From Nitrosotalea sp. (lineage in GTDB: Archaea > Thermoproteota > Nitrososphaeria > Nitrososphaerales > Nitrosopumilaceae), in assembly GCA_031296345.1 (NCBI GenBank), contig JARLFW010000146.1, positions 1 through 5,483 on the forward strand: 5,483 nucleotides of DNA. The letters run 5' to 3'. Below are positions 1-5,346 of the stretch, piece after piece. The notes beneath the pieces are model-generated. The model had not been told where the DNA came from and ran no database searches. It saw only the letters and a program-made list of their open reading frames with translations. Position numbers and translations under genes: made by a program. How positions within the stretch are numbered: position 1 is the first letter of the stretch; each line of letters begins with the position of its first letter.

Positions 1-1
1 T

Positions 2-223
2 AATATTTTAGGACCAAAAGATTTCTCTGGCAGATACAAGCCAATCACACTTGAACAAAAAGAAGGAGTGTATCTGAAGATGTATTATAAAGACGAGGCC
101 AAACCTCAGAGAAAGTTAGGCCACTTTAATGTCGTAGATGAAAAAGATACAAAAAATATCGAACTTTTGATAAAAAGGGCTCAGGAAATAAGAAATACTA
201 TCAAGTTCGTTCCTCAAAATTAA
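2..223 (+). CDS. purK: PurK C-terminal part: 5-(carboxyamino)imidazole ribonucleotide synthase (partial, 5' end outside window)
   Basis: Only the last 73 codons are present; the frame is open to the window edge. PurK is an ATP-grasp enzyme that uses ATP and bicarbonate to convert AIR into N5-CAIR in cytoplasmic purine synthesis. What is seen is the typical PurK tail: an N-I-L-G start of the last domain, then a Y-Y-K element followed by P-Q-R-K-L-G-H-F-N-V (residues 35-44 of the fragment), matching the family pattern YGK...RKmGHitv, then a closing helix (IELLIKRAQEIR). The ATP-binding part is not visible, so the identification rests on this C-terminal signature and on purE lying less than 700 bases downstream. 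The TAA stop overlaps the stop codon of the convergent membrane gene. A T5 run at 227-231, just after the stop, is a possible terminator. Confidence 0.85.
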   Translation, partial: NILGPKDFSGRYKPITLEQKEGVYLKMYYKDEAKPQRKLGHFNVVDEKDTKNIELLIKRAQEIRNTIKFVPQN

Positions 224-783
224 GACTTTTTAGATAAAGCGAAAATTCCGCCTGCGCCATATGCAACTGCAATCATTATTCTTGATGTTATCACTGCAGT
301 TGTTTGATTAGAAATTAGTGAAGTATCAAGCAGTATGGCAATAGGTATTGCTGCTAGAGATATTGCTCCTACTATAATTTGTTCAATATTTACAAGACTG
401 CTATATTTTCTCATAAATAGAAATGTCGATGTATTGCCAAGACCAATTCCAAGTAGAATCAAGTATTGGTAAAGATGAGGAGCTATTCCTATTGCTGCAA
501 ATGGTGCAGCCCAACATAGACCGTTTATAGCTTTTACCATAGAAGGCCATTTTACACTGTTTTTCATCCTTCCCTTTATAGAAGAAAGCATTGATCTGAA
601 TTTTCCAATAATAATTCCAAACGTTATAGCAAAACTTCCAAACCAGATTATAGCATAGTAAAAAATAGGATCCTTGTGCTCAAAGGCAATTTCGCTTAGA
701 ATTGACGCAGAGCCAACTGCTATTGCCACACCTATGAATAAGACTCCAAATGCACGCCTTACTTCCAAAGGAGACCTTTGCAT
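220..783 (-). CDS. Six-helix integral membrane protein of unknown function
   Basis: I do not recognise this 187-residue protein. Hydrophobic segments lie at about residues 11-31, 41-60, 85-103, 105-124, 132-152 and 163-183, so six transmembrane helices are likely. Positive charges (R9, R10; the K/R-rich loop 61-84; R125-K126; the C-terminal KK) fall on one side, which predicts both ends in the cytoplasm. The loop between helices 2 and 3 is the longest soluble part and strongly basic. No catalytic motif, signal peptide or binding signature is evident. The ATG at 783 is chosen because a TATA-like element sits about 25-30 bases upstream, as for a leaderless transcript. The gene is divergent from purE and convergent with purK. 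A small transporter or an uncharacterised thaumarchaeal membrane family are both possible. Confidence 0.8.
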   Translation of the reverse strand: MQRSPLEVRRAFGVLFIGVAIAVGSASILSEIAFEHKDPIFYYAIIWFGSFAITFGIIIGKFRSMLSSIKGRMKNSVKWPSMVKAINGLCWAAPFAAIGIAPHLYQYLILLGIGLGNTSTFLFMRKYSSLVNIEQIIVGAISLAAIPIAILLDTSLISNQTTAVITSRIMIAVAYGAGGIFALSKKS

Positions 784-805
784 AACTAGAGTTCAGATTC
801 ATCTC

Positions 806-820
806 GGATATAATTTAAGA
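806..820 (-). promoter_or_regulatory. Predicted promoter (TATA element) of the membrane-protein gene
   Basis: On the minus strand this reads CTTAAATTATATCC, an archaeal TATA-box-like element. Its centre is about 29 bases upstream of the ATG at 783, placing the start of transcription at or a few bases before the start codon. No Shine-Dalgarno sequence is present, so a leaderless or very short-leader mRNA is inferred. Confidence 0.5.
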
Positions 821-865
821 GTATGAATCAAGATGGTTGAAAAATTCTAGATACAAAACGCTGAG

Positions 866-878
866 TTTAATTATTTAA
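866..878 (+). promoter_or_regulatory. Predicted promoter (TATA element) of purE
   Basis: The stretch TTTAATTATTTAA is centred about 26 bases before the ATG at 898, the usual distance from TATA box to transcription start in archaea. This supports a leaderless purE mRNA starting at 898. It argues against the in-frame TTG at 886, which would lie upstream of the expected transcription start. It is back to back with the promoter of the membrane gene. Confidence 0.55.
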
Positions 879-897
879 TTCAGTCTTGTCTTATTCT

Positions 898-1470
898 ATG
901 ACTTGGTCAAAAAAACCTCTTGTTGGAATTATCATGGGATCTAGTTCAGACAGCAAAGTAATGCATTCTGCCGCTACAATATTAGATGAATTTGGAATAA
1001 AACATGAAGATCAGATTGTCTCTGCCCATAGAACACCAACCAGATTATCAGATTATGCAAAACATGCAGAAAGTGCAGGATTCAAGGTAATAATTGCAGG
1101 GGCAGGAGGTTCTGCTCATCTACCAGGCATGATTGCGTCCCACACTACAATTCCAGTAATAGGAGTTCCAATAATGGTTTACAACGACAAAGAAAATTCT
1201 GACAAGTTCAAGTTTTCTGCATTTGGTGGACTAGATGCCCTACTATCAATATCTGAGATGCCAACAGGCTCACCAGTTGTAGCAGTTGGCGTAAACAAGG
1301 CTGCAAATGCAGGATTATACGCAGTAAAGATTTTAGCAAATGAATTTCCAGAATTAAAAAACAAGCTAAAAAAACACAAAGAAGCTCAACACAAATCAGT
1401 TTTAAAAGAATCCGATGAAATGAAAAAACTTGGTCTGGCAAGATTTGCAAGTAAGAAATTCAAAAAATAA
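898..1470 (+). CDS. purE: N5-carboxyaminoimidazole ribonucleotide mutase (class I PurE)
   Basis: PurE converts N5-CAIR, the product of PurK, to CAIR in cytoplasmic purine synthesis. The 190-residue protein shows the family motifs in order: GIIMGSSSDSKVM (10-22) for the phosphate/substrate loop, SAHRTP (42-47) with the catalytic His44, AGAGGSAHLPGM (67-78), GVPI (89-92) and an EMPTGSPV segment (120-127). The nearby purK supports the bacterial-type class I mutase rather than the class II AIR carboxylase. Compared with E. coli PurE from memory, there is an extra stretch of about 12 residues after GVPI (about 93-105, Lys/Asp/Asn-rich) and a Lys-rich C-terminal tail (about 155-190), making it longer than the usual 160-170. 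ATG 898 is preferred to TTG 886 because of the TATA position. Probably co-transcribed with the gene 14 bases downstream. Confidence 0.95.
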   Translation: MTWSKKPLVGIIMGSSSDSKVMHSAATILDEFGIKHEDQIVSAHRTPTRLSDYAKHAESAGFKVIIAGAGGSAHLPGMIASHTTIPVIGVPIMVYNDKENSDKFKFSAFGGLDALLSISEMPTGSPVVAVGVNKAANAGLYAVKILANEFPELKNKLKKHKEAQHKSVLKESDEMKKLGLARFASKKFKK

Positions 1471-1484
1471 CTTAACATTAATTT

Positions 1485-2048
1485 ATGACATTCCATATGG
1501 AAAATGTCTTGGAATTAAGTGAAATTATTTATTCTGCAATTTCAGATTATGGAGAGCAACGAATACTTTCAGATATCGTTCAAGGTGAAAGCCCAGATGT
1601 CATTAAAGTCATTTTGGAGCATTGTACATCCAGCATTGAAAAAAATGAGACGGTAAAATCTGATACTTATGGTGCAGTTGCTGAAGGAGTACTGCATTAT
1701 CTGCTAACAGTATCCATGATTCCAAGTCAGCGAAAGACCTTGTTCCAGTCTGTTGAGGTAGATATTGCGATTCCAGACACTAGGACATTAACTACCTCAC
1801 CACAAGATGTTATCATAGTGTCGTTTCCAAAAACAGATAATATTGAGAGCATAAAATCTCAAATTGAAAAAATCAAAAAAATACAACCAAATTCAAACAA
1901 TATTTGGCTAGTTCTTGAAAAAGACATACCAGTAGAGGCCAAAGTCTATACTCTGAAAGATTCTATGACATTTGCAAATATAGTAACTGATTTGATCAGT
2001 TTCTCATCTACCAAGAAACAGTCCAAATTAAAAATTTTCAAGATATAA
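1485..2048 (+). CDS. Uncharacterised 187-residue soluble protein downstream of purE
   Basis: I do not recognise this protein. It has no membrane segment or signal peptide, so it is probably cytoplasmic. The first half looks helical (about 5-75), ending in AVAEGVLHYLL (65-73). A strand-like EVDIAIPD (91-98), another strand DVIIVSFPK (108-116), a Lys-rich helix (119-132) and a strand IWLVLEKD (140-147) follow, suggesting an alpha/beta domain. The conserved-looking acidic residues E67, D93, D97 and K116 loosely resemble the order in PD-(D/E)XK nuclease folds, but the position two before K116 is Phe, so this is only speculation. It starts 14 bases after the purE stop with no promoter of its own visible, so it is probably co-transcribed with purE. 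M5 (1497) is an alternative start. Its last 11 bases overlap the end of convergent bioD. Confidence 0.8.
   Translation: MTFHMENVLELSEIIYSAISDYGEQRILSDIVQGESPDVIKVILEHCTSSIEKNETVKSDTYGAVAEGVLHYLLTVSMIPSQRKTLFQSVEVDIAIPDTRTLTTSPQDVIIVSFPKTDNIESIKSQIEKIKKIQPNSNNIWLVLEKDIPVEAKVYTLKDSMTFANIVTDLISFSSTKKQSKLKIFKI
2030..2034 (-). terminator. Oligo-T tract, possible terminator of bioD
   Basis: On the minus strand five T residues follow the bioD TGA stop by a few bases, inside the coding region of the convergent gene. It is short, so this is a weak call; it pairs with the opposite-strand tract at 2066-2072. Confidence 0.25.
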
Positions 2049-2730
2049 GAGACTTCAAATCAATATTTTTTTCAACGTGAGAAATCATCATCTCAAGATT
2101 TTGATAATCTCGTACAAACGGTAATGTTCCTAAAATAGGAACATTTGTGATTTCATATATTGTTGACGGAGAATTTTTTTCTGCCATGCCTCCATTTTCA
2201 TCATAATTATTAACAATGATTCCTTTAATTGGAATTTTATAATAATGGCAAGTCTTGACTGTCATCATGGTATGATTTAGTGTGCCCAATGTGGATCTAG
2301 TAACAATAATTGTTTCAAGGCCCATACCTTTTATCATATCAGCTACAAAATAATCTCGAGATATCGGAGTCATTATTCCGCCTATTCCTTCTACAAGCAA
2401 CATTTCATGTTTGTTTTTTAATTTCTCAAATTTTTCAAAAATTATTTCTTTGTCAAATTTAAGATCAAGTATTTTGCTAACATCATATGGAGAAGCAGGC
2501 AGTGGCATAAAGACTGGATTTACAAGATCTTCAGAGTCATCCACTCCACAAGCTTGCGATAAAACAGATGCGTCAGATGACGTGAAACCACTTTTTTGTG
2601 GGATTCCTGTTGCTATTGGTTTCATAACACCTACATCTACTCCAAGTTTCTTGATGCATGAAGCCAACGCAGCAGTAATTGATGTTTTACCAACTCCTGT
2701 ATCAGTGCCAGTTATGAAATATGATTTCAT
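2038..2730 (-). CDS. bioD: ATP-dependent dethiobiotin synthetase
   Basis: BioD closes the ureido ring of dethiobiotin from 7,8-diaminopelargonate, CO2 and ATP, the next-to-last step of biotin synthesis in the cytoplasm. The 230-residue length is typical. Visible motifs are the P-loop GTDTGVGKT (8-16), K37-P38 in MKPIATG (the substrate lysine region), S-S-D-A (51-54), VEGIGGIMTP (113-122) corresponding to the usual VEGAGG Mg/phosphate loop, VNN (173-175) for nucleotide-base recognition, and GTLPF (201-205). The ATG at 2730 has a TATA element about 24 bases upstream, so it is probably leaderless. No other bio gene is in the window. In this lineage biotin would serve the acyl-CoA carboxylase of carbon fixation (known for the group, not shown here). 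Its 3' end overlaps the opposing gene by 11 bases. Confidence 0.95.
   Translation of the reverse strand: MKSYFITGTDTGVGKTSITAALASCIKKLGVDVGVMKPIATGIPQKSGFTSSDASVLSQACGVDDSEDLVNPVFMPLPASPYDVSKILDLKFDKEIIFEKFEKLKNKHEMLLVEGIGGIMTPISRDYFVADMIKGMGLETIIVTRSTLGTLNHTMMTVKTCHYYKIPIKGIIVNNYDENGGMAEKNSPSTIYEITNVPILGTLPFVRDYQNLEMMISHVEKNIDLKSLIS
2066..2072 (+). terminator. Oligo-T tract, possible terminator of the purE transcript
   Basis: A run of seven T residues lies 18 bases after the stop codon at 2048. Archaeal RNA polymerase stops at such runs without needing a hairpin. It lies inside the bioD coding region on the opposite strand. There is no strong stem before it. Confidence 0.4.
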
Positions 2731-2748
2731 AAAAGATAGCCATCAATG

Positions 2749-2760
2749 TTATTTAATAAT
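2749..2760 (-). promoter_or_regulatory. Predicted promoter (TATA element) of bioD
   Basis: The minus strand reads ATTATTAAATAA, centred about 24 bases upstream of the bioD ATG at 2730, as expected for a leaderless archaeal transcript. It suggests bioD is transcribed separately from the regulator gene upstream. A TTTAC-TT-GTAAA dyad lies further upstream at 2771-2782. Confidence 0.5.
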
Positions 2761-2779
2761 CCACCCCTAATTTACTTGT

Positions 2780-2784
2780 AAAAA
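2780..2784 (-). terminator. Oligo-T tract, possible terminator of the Lrp-GAF regulator gene
   Basis: On the minus strand a T5 run preceded by CAG lies about 20 bases after the regulator stop codon (2804-2806) and before the bioD promoter. Some read-through into bioD is possible, since both genes run the same way and are only 73 bases apart. Confidence 0.25.
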
Positions 2785-2803
2785 CTGCCATATCTGGTAA
2801 AGA

Positions 2804-3799
2804 TCAAGATTTGTCCAAAAACTCCTTTGTTTCAAAAAACCCAGAAAGTTCTTTTGATATTTGTTCTGAGAATATTTCCAATATCTCAAAATCTGTTGGC
2901 AGAAACGTCTTTTCACTGAACATGCCCAATACTGCAACAGCTTCACCCTTGTAGATTAACGGATAGCCTGCAAAAGACTTGAGTTTATCTTTTTTTGCCC
3001 ATTCAGGGTACTTGATACGAGGATCGTGAACTACGTCGTTTGAGACTACAGGTTTTCTGGTTCTAGCAATCGAGCCTATTTTTAATGAGTTATATGGAAT
3101 TTTTGAAAATTCGCCGTGGATATTTTTGTATTTTCCTGCACTGTATTTTAGTATCAGTGATTTTGTTTTCTTATCAACAAACCAAATTCTTGCAAATTTG
3201 GCATCAAAATGCTTTACAAGACTTTCAACTATGGCTTGTAGTCTGTCATTTAGATTATCATGCTTTCGTATGGAGTTTAAAATTGCATAGACTTCAAGTT
3301 TTCTTTCATGCAAAACATGCTCATCAAATAGAACATAGGGGGATGATTTTTTCACCTTTGATTCATAGGAGCGAAAATCAGCAATCAAATCTGCAAATCG
3401 GTTTAGGAAATTGTTTGTTTCAAGATCATACTGTTCTATTGATGAAAAAACAAAGTGACATATCCAATCAAAATCACCTGATAGTCTTGCTGAATAAATG
3501 CAAAAAGGTGATTCGTTTAGATAATTTGTTAGTCTTTGAACTATCTCGTCAACATTTTTTGAAAACTTGAATTTAACAAGTATGGTTCGATTAATTTTTT
3601 CTGAAACAATTTCAGGATTTAAAATTGTGGAATATCCAATAATAGTCTTATTTTTTTCAAGCCTTGCCAGTCGTTGCCTTACTGCTCTATCAGTAATTGT
3701 AAAACCCATGTCTTGAAGTGTTTTAGATATTTCATGAGAAGATATCCTGGCATTTTTTCCCAAGTGCGAGAGGACGACCTTGTCAATCTCGTCAAGCAT
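2804..3799 (-). CDS. Lrp/AsnC-family transcriptional regulator fused to a C-terminal GAF domain
   Basis: The 331-residue protein has three parts. Residues 1-60 form the Lrp/AsnC winged helix: LDEIDKVVLSHLGKNARIS, then a recognition-helix region TDRAVRQRLARLEKNKTIIGY. Residues 70-150 form the RAM (ligand/oligomerisation) domain, with the characteristic S-G-D-F-D-W at 107-112. Residues 185-325 form a GAF domain with KIGSIARTRKPVVSNDV (240-256), H-D-P-R-I (258-262), EWAKK (266-270), SFAGYPL (275-281) and a closing VLGMFS (290-295). Ordinary Lrp proteins are about 150 residues, so the GAF part adds a second sensor. ATG 3799 is preferred to the in-frame TTG at 3814 because a TATA-like element is centred 26 bases upstream. 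Two identical inverted repeats upstream suggest autoregulation. The ligand is unknown; the residues do not reveal a haem or chromophore site. Confidence 0.9.
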   Translation of the reverse strand: MLDEIDKVVLSHLGKNARISSHEISKTLQDMGFTITDRAVRQRLARLEKNKTIIGYSTILNPEIVSEKINRTILVKFKFSKNVDEIVQRLTNYLNESPFCIYSARLSGDFDWICHFVFSSIEQYDLETNNFLNRFADLIADFRSYESKVKKSSPYVLFDEHVLHERKLEVYAILNSIRKHDNLNDRLQAIVESLVKHFDAKFARIWFVDKKTKSLILKYSAGKYKNIHGEFSKIPYNSLKIGSIARTRKPVVSNDVVHDPRIKYPEWAKKDKLKSFAGYPLIYKGEAVAVLGMFSEKTFLPTDFEILEIFSEQISKELSGFFETKEFLDKS

Positions 3800-3819
3800 A
3801 TTTTGGATAAGCAAATGTG

Positions 3820-3829
3820 CTTAATATTG
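3820..3829 (-). promoter_or_regulatory. Predicted proximal promoter of the Lrp-GAF gene
   Basis: The minus strand reads CAATATTAAG, centred about 26 bases before the ATG at 3799, giving a leaderless start. The first inverted repeat begins only four bases upstream, where the BRE/TFB contact would lie, so its occupancy should affect initiation. A stronger TATA-like element between the two repeats is an alternative. Confidence 0.4.
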
Positions 3830-3832
3830 ATT

Positions 3833-3845
3833 TTCCGAATCGGAA
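3833..3845. promoter_or_regulatory. Operator-like inverted repeat, copy 1
   Basis: The perfect inverted repeat TTCCGA-A-TCGGAA extends by one more pair on each side to a 15-bp dyad (3832-3846). The same 16 bases, TTCCGAATCGGAAATT, recur at 3885-3900. The size and symmetry fit a dimeric winged-helix binding site. The most likely binder is the Lrp-GAF protein encoded just beside it (inference from position only). Confidence 0.65.
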
Positions 3846-3849
3846 ATTA

Positions 3850-3870
3850 TTTGTATATATTACATATAAC
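3850..3870. promoter_or_regulatory. AT-rich TATA-like segment between the two inverted repeats
   Basis: The stretch TTTGTATATATTACATATAAC reads as a TATA-like element on both strands. Used leftward it would start transcription near 3832, on repeat 1; used rightward, near 3885, on repeat 2. Either way a bound regulator would cover the start site. It could also be a flexible segment that helps an Lrp oligomer bend DNA between its two sites. Confidence 0.4.
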
Positions 3871-3884
3871 ATGAGTTGTTTTGC

Positions 3885-3897
3885 TTCCGAATCGGAA
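3885..3897. promoter_or_regulatory. Operator-like inverted repeat, copy 2
   Basis: The second exact copy of TTCCGA-A-TCGGAA has its centre 52 bp from copy 1, which is five turns of B-DNA, so both sites face the same side of the helix. It lies 27 bases before the TATA-like element of the rightward gene at 3963, a position that would suit activation or repression of that gene too. Confidence 0.65.
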
Positions 3898-3921
3898 ATT
3901 TTTGTTTCTTTATCACTTCCG

Positions 3922-3933
3922 TGTTTAATATTA
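3922..3933 (+). promoter_or_regulatory. Predicted promoter of the rightward small-protein gene
   Basis: TGTTTAATATTA is centred about 34 bases before the ATG at 3963, giving a leader of roughly eight bases. No Shine-Dalgarno match is obvious close to the ATG. The nearest operator-like repeat ends 24 bases upstream of this element. Confidence 0.4.
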
Positions 3934-3962
3934 GGGGAGAAGTCTAATGGTATCTGAGAACC

Positions 3963-4235
3963 ATGAACTGGAAATCGGTTAATAAATTTGCAATACTTGT
4001 CATACTAATGGTAGCTGTTCCTGAAATAGCAGGTCACACTCTATTTGAGAAATCTCACCCACAGGATTCCTCAGTCTTGGCCGCAGTGTCACTTGCAAGC
4101 AATCTACGTGATAATACTGAAAAAACTGGAATATGCCATTTGGCAATACAAGACGATCAATCAGGGTCCCACATATCTAGAGTTGCGGGCTTGGAATCAA
4201 AATATGGCAACTTTACCTGTAATCAAGGTACTTGA
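3963..4235 (+). CDS. Small putative secreted or membrane-anchored protein, unknown function
   Basis: I do not recognise this 90-residue protein. The N-terminus looks like a Sec signal peptide or anchor: basic K4 and K8, a hydrophobic core at about 9-20 (FAILVILMVAVP), then EIAG and a possible cleavage near residue 24. The remainder is polar with two cysteines (C58, C87) that could form a disulfide outside the cell. No known domain is evident. The only competing reading is the overlapping 4045-4245 frame, which lacks a leader and a promoter, so this frame is preferred. It is divergent from the Lrp-GAF gene and shares its operator region, so it may be a target of that regulator. Two in-frame stops at 4233-4241, after which the frame reopens, raise the possibility that it is the front part of a decayed longer gene. 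Confidence 0.5.
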   Translation: MNWKSVNKFAILVILMVAVPEIAGHTLFEKSHPQDSSVLAAVSLASNLRDNTEKTGICHLAIQDDQSGSHISRVAGLESKYGNFTCNQGT

Positions 4236-4268
4236 ATCTAACTAGTCAATCGCCTGAGAACGTGCATA

Positions 4269-4430
4269 TTGAATAACTCACTTGGAAAAATAGGAAAATT
4301 TTCTACTGTTCAGAGATTGGTAAATCTAAATGCAGACAAAAAGAGAATGTGGTTTGAGGATCTCAAAGATATCAATGATGGGAAGATGATTGATTCTTTA
4401 CCTATTTGTATGAATTACTTTATGAAGTAG
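4269..4430 (+). CDS. Doubtful small ORF, 53 residues, TTG start
   Basis: The frame is open from 4242 to the TAG at 4428-4430, but has no early ATG; TTG 4269 is a possible start and ATG 4347 would leave only 27 residues. The reading begins NNSLGKIGKFSTVQRLV and is rich in Lys/Asp with a W-F-E-D-L segment; codon use resembles the neighbours. It has no visible promoter and no recognised domain. It lies in the same frame as the gene ending at 4235, so it may be the tail of a broken gene, an independent small gene co-transcribed with its neighbours, or chance. Confidence 0.3.
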   Translation: MNNSLGKIGKFSTVQRLVNLNADKKRMWFEDLKDINDGKMIDSLPICMNYFMK

Positions 4431-4460
4431 CCAATCCTAACTATTATGGGTTAAAGACAC

Positions 4461-5147
4461 ATGACAAAATGGGACACAACAACTTTCAGCATAAAAATTG
4501 TTTTTGTAGCAATGGGTATTACGCTTTTTGGGATAGCTATTATGATAGTTCTTGCAGTATATGGATTTCCCATTACAACCCCAACAAAAGATCTTTCCAA
4601 TTTGACTGTCTTGGTCGGTGGTTCAGGAATTGCACTGTTCATATCCTTAACAATCTTGGCGTATTCCGATAAACAAGGAAGAGAATCAACGCAAATTATT
4701 TCTGATATAAAGAACATTGTTGTAGACCAAAAGGAAATCATGAAGAAACAAGGCAGTATTCTTGAAAATCAAGAAAAAATCAGAAATGAGAAACAAGAAT
4801 TTGCAGAACAACGTTGTTGGTTCTTTTTAGATCATATGAAAAGAGATTTACTGCAAATGAAAGCCATTACAAAAAAGCCCGATTCCATTAACACTGCAAA
4901 TGCATACAAAGAGGTAATAATTCATCTTTCTCGAGAACTTCAAGAATTTAAAAATGCATATGCTGTTGATCTTGCCCCAACAATTATTTCACTGATAGAT
5001 ACAATCATAGAGGAAATTAAAGAAATTGATGTAGGAGCATTTTTAACAGATCCAAATATGTATGACGATATTCTCGAAAATATTGGAAACGTATCTGAAA
5101 AAATTTTAAGTCAAGGCAATATCATTCCATCGAGACTCCCAATTTAA
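4461..5147 (+). CDS. Membrane-anchored coiled-coil protein, unknown function
   Basis: This 228-residue protein is not recognised. It has two hydrophobic segments at about 11-35 and 48-67, joined by a short loop (YGFPITTPTKDLSN), then a long hydrophilic C-terminal region. Residues about 76-117 are rich in E, K and Q with I/V/L at heptad-like spacing and no prolines, suggesting a coiled coil. Residues 118-220 look mostly helical, with a single cysteine at 119. The likely topology is a hairpin in the membrane with both ends, including the coiled-coil domain, in the cytoplasm. No catalytic motif is seen. It follows the small ORFs on the same strand, and no good TATA element stands at the right distance before ATG 4461, so it may share their transcript. 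It could be a scaffold or signalling partner, but nothing shows this directly. Confidence 0.8.
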   Translation: MTKWDTTTFSIKIVFVAMGITLFGIAIMIVLAVYGFPITTPTKDLSNLTVLVGGSGIALFISLTILAYSDKQGRESTQIISDIKNIVVDQKEIMKKQGSILENQEKIRNEKQEFAEQRCWFFLDHMKRDLLQMKAITKKPDSINTANAYKEVIIHLSRELQEFKNAYAVDLAPTIISLIDTIIEEIKEIDVGAFLTDPNMYDDILENIGNVSEKILSQGNIIPSRLPI

Positions 5148-5227
5148 TCAAACATTTTCCAACAAATCACACCGACGTAATGATTCTAGTTATGGCGAAA
5201 AATTTACGCACGAGTGGGTGGGATTCC

Positions 5228-5233
5228 TTTTTT
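5228..5233 (+). terminator. Oligo-T tract, possible terminator of the coiled-coil gene
   Basis: A T6 run lies 80 bases after the stop at 5147. It has no convincing stem before it, but archaeal polymerases stop at T-runs alone. Confidence 0.3.
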
Positions 5234-5346
5234 ACTCACTGTCGACGTTCTCTTTAGGAATGATCAAATCCAATTTACCACAATCCCTTCCTTAATTGTC
5301 AAAAACCATTAGATAATAATCCGCCTTGATATTACGCTGCTTATTC

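Noticed and set aside
886..897. Upstream in-frame TTG start for purE giving four more residues
   Set aside because: The TATA element at 866-878 predicts transcription beginning near 898, so the TTG would not be in the mRNA; ATG 898 also gives the usual short N-terminus before the GIIMGS motif.
2411..2770. 119-codon plus-strand open frame
   Set aside because: It is antisense to bioD, whose motifs are unambiguous.
3085..3570. 161-codon plus-strand open frame
   Set aside because: It lies wholly antisense to the well-supported Lrp-GAF gene and looks like low-complexity translation without a domain.
3800..3814. TTG start for the Lrp-GAF gene giving five more residues
   Set aside because: ATG 3799 begins directly at the canonical LDEIDKVVL start of Lrp proteins and fits the TATA spacing.
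3947..3982. An 11-codon ORF upstream of and overlapping the start at 3963
   Set aside because: It is too short to support; an upstream regulatory peptide is possible but nothing beyond an ATG shows it.
4406..4672. 88-codon plus-strand frame overlapping the coiled-coil gene
   Set aside because: It overlaps the start of the better-supported 228-residue gene and its composition is unlike a real protein.
5200..5235. Minus-strand GGAATCCCACCCACTCG resembling the 3' end of a tRNA
   Set aside because: There is no matching 5' T-stem half, anticodon arm or acceptor 5' strand nearby, so no tRNA or clear attachment-site remnant can be supported.
5223..5261. ATTCC...GGAAT hairpin after the coiled-coil gene
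   Set aside because: Five base pairs around a 29-base loop is too weak to call a structured terminator or RNA.
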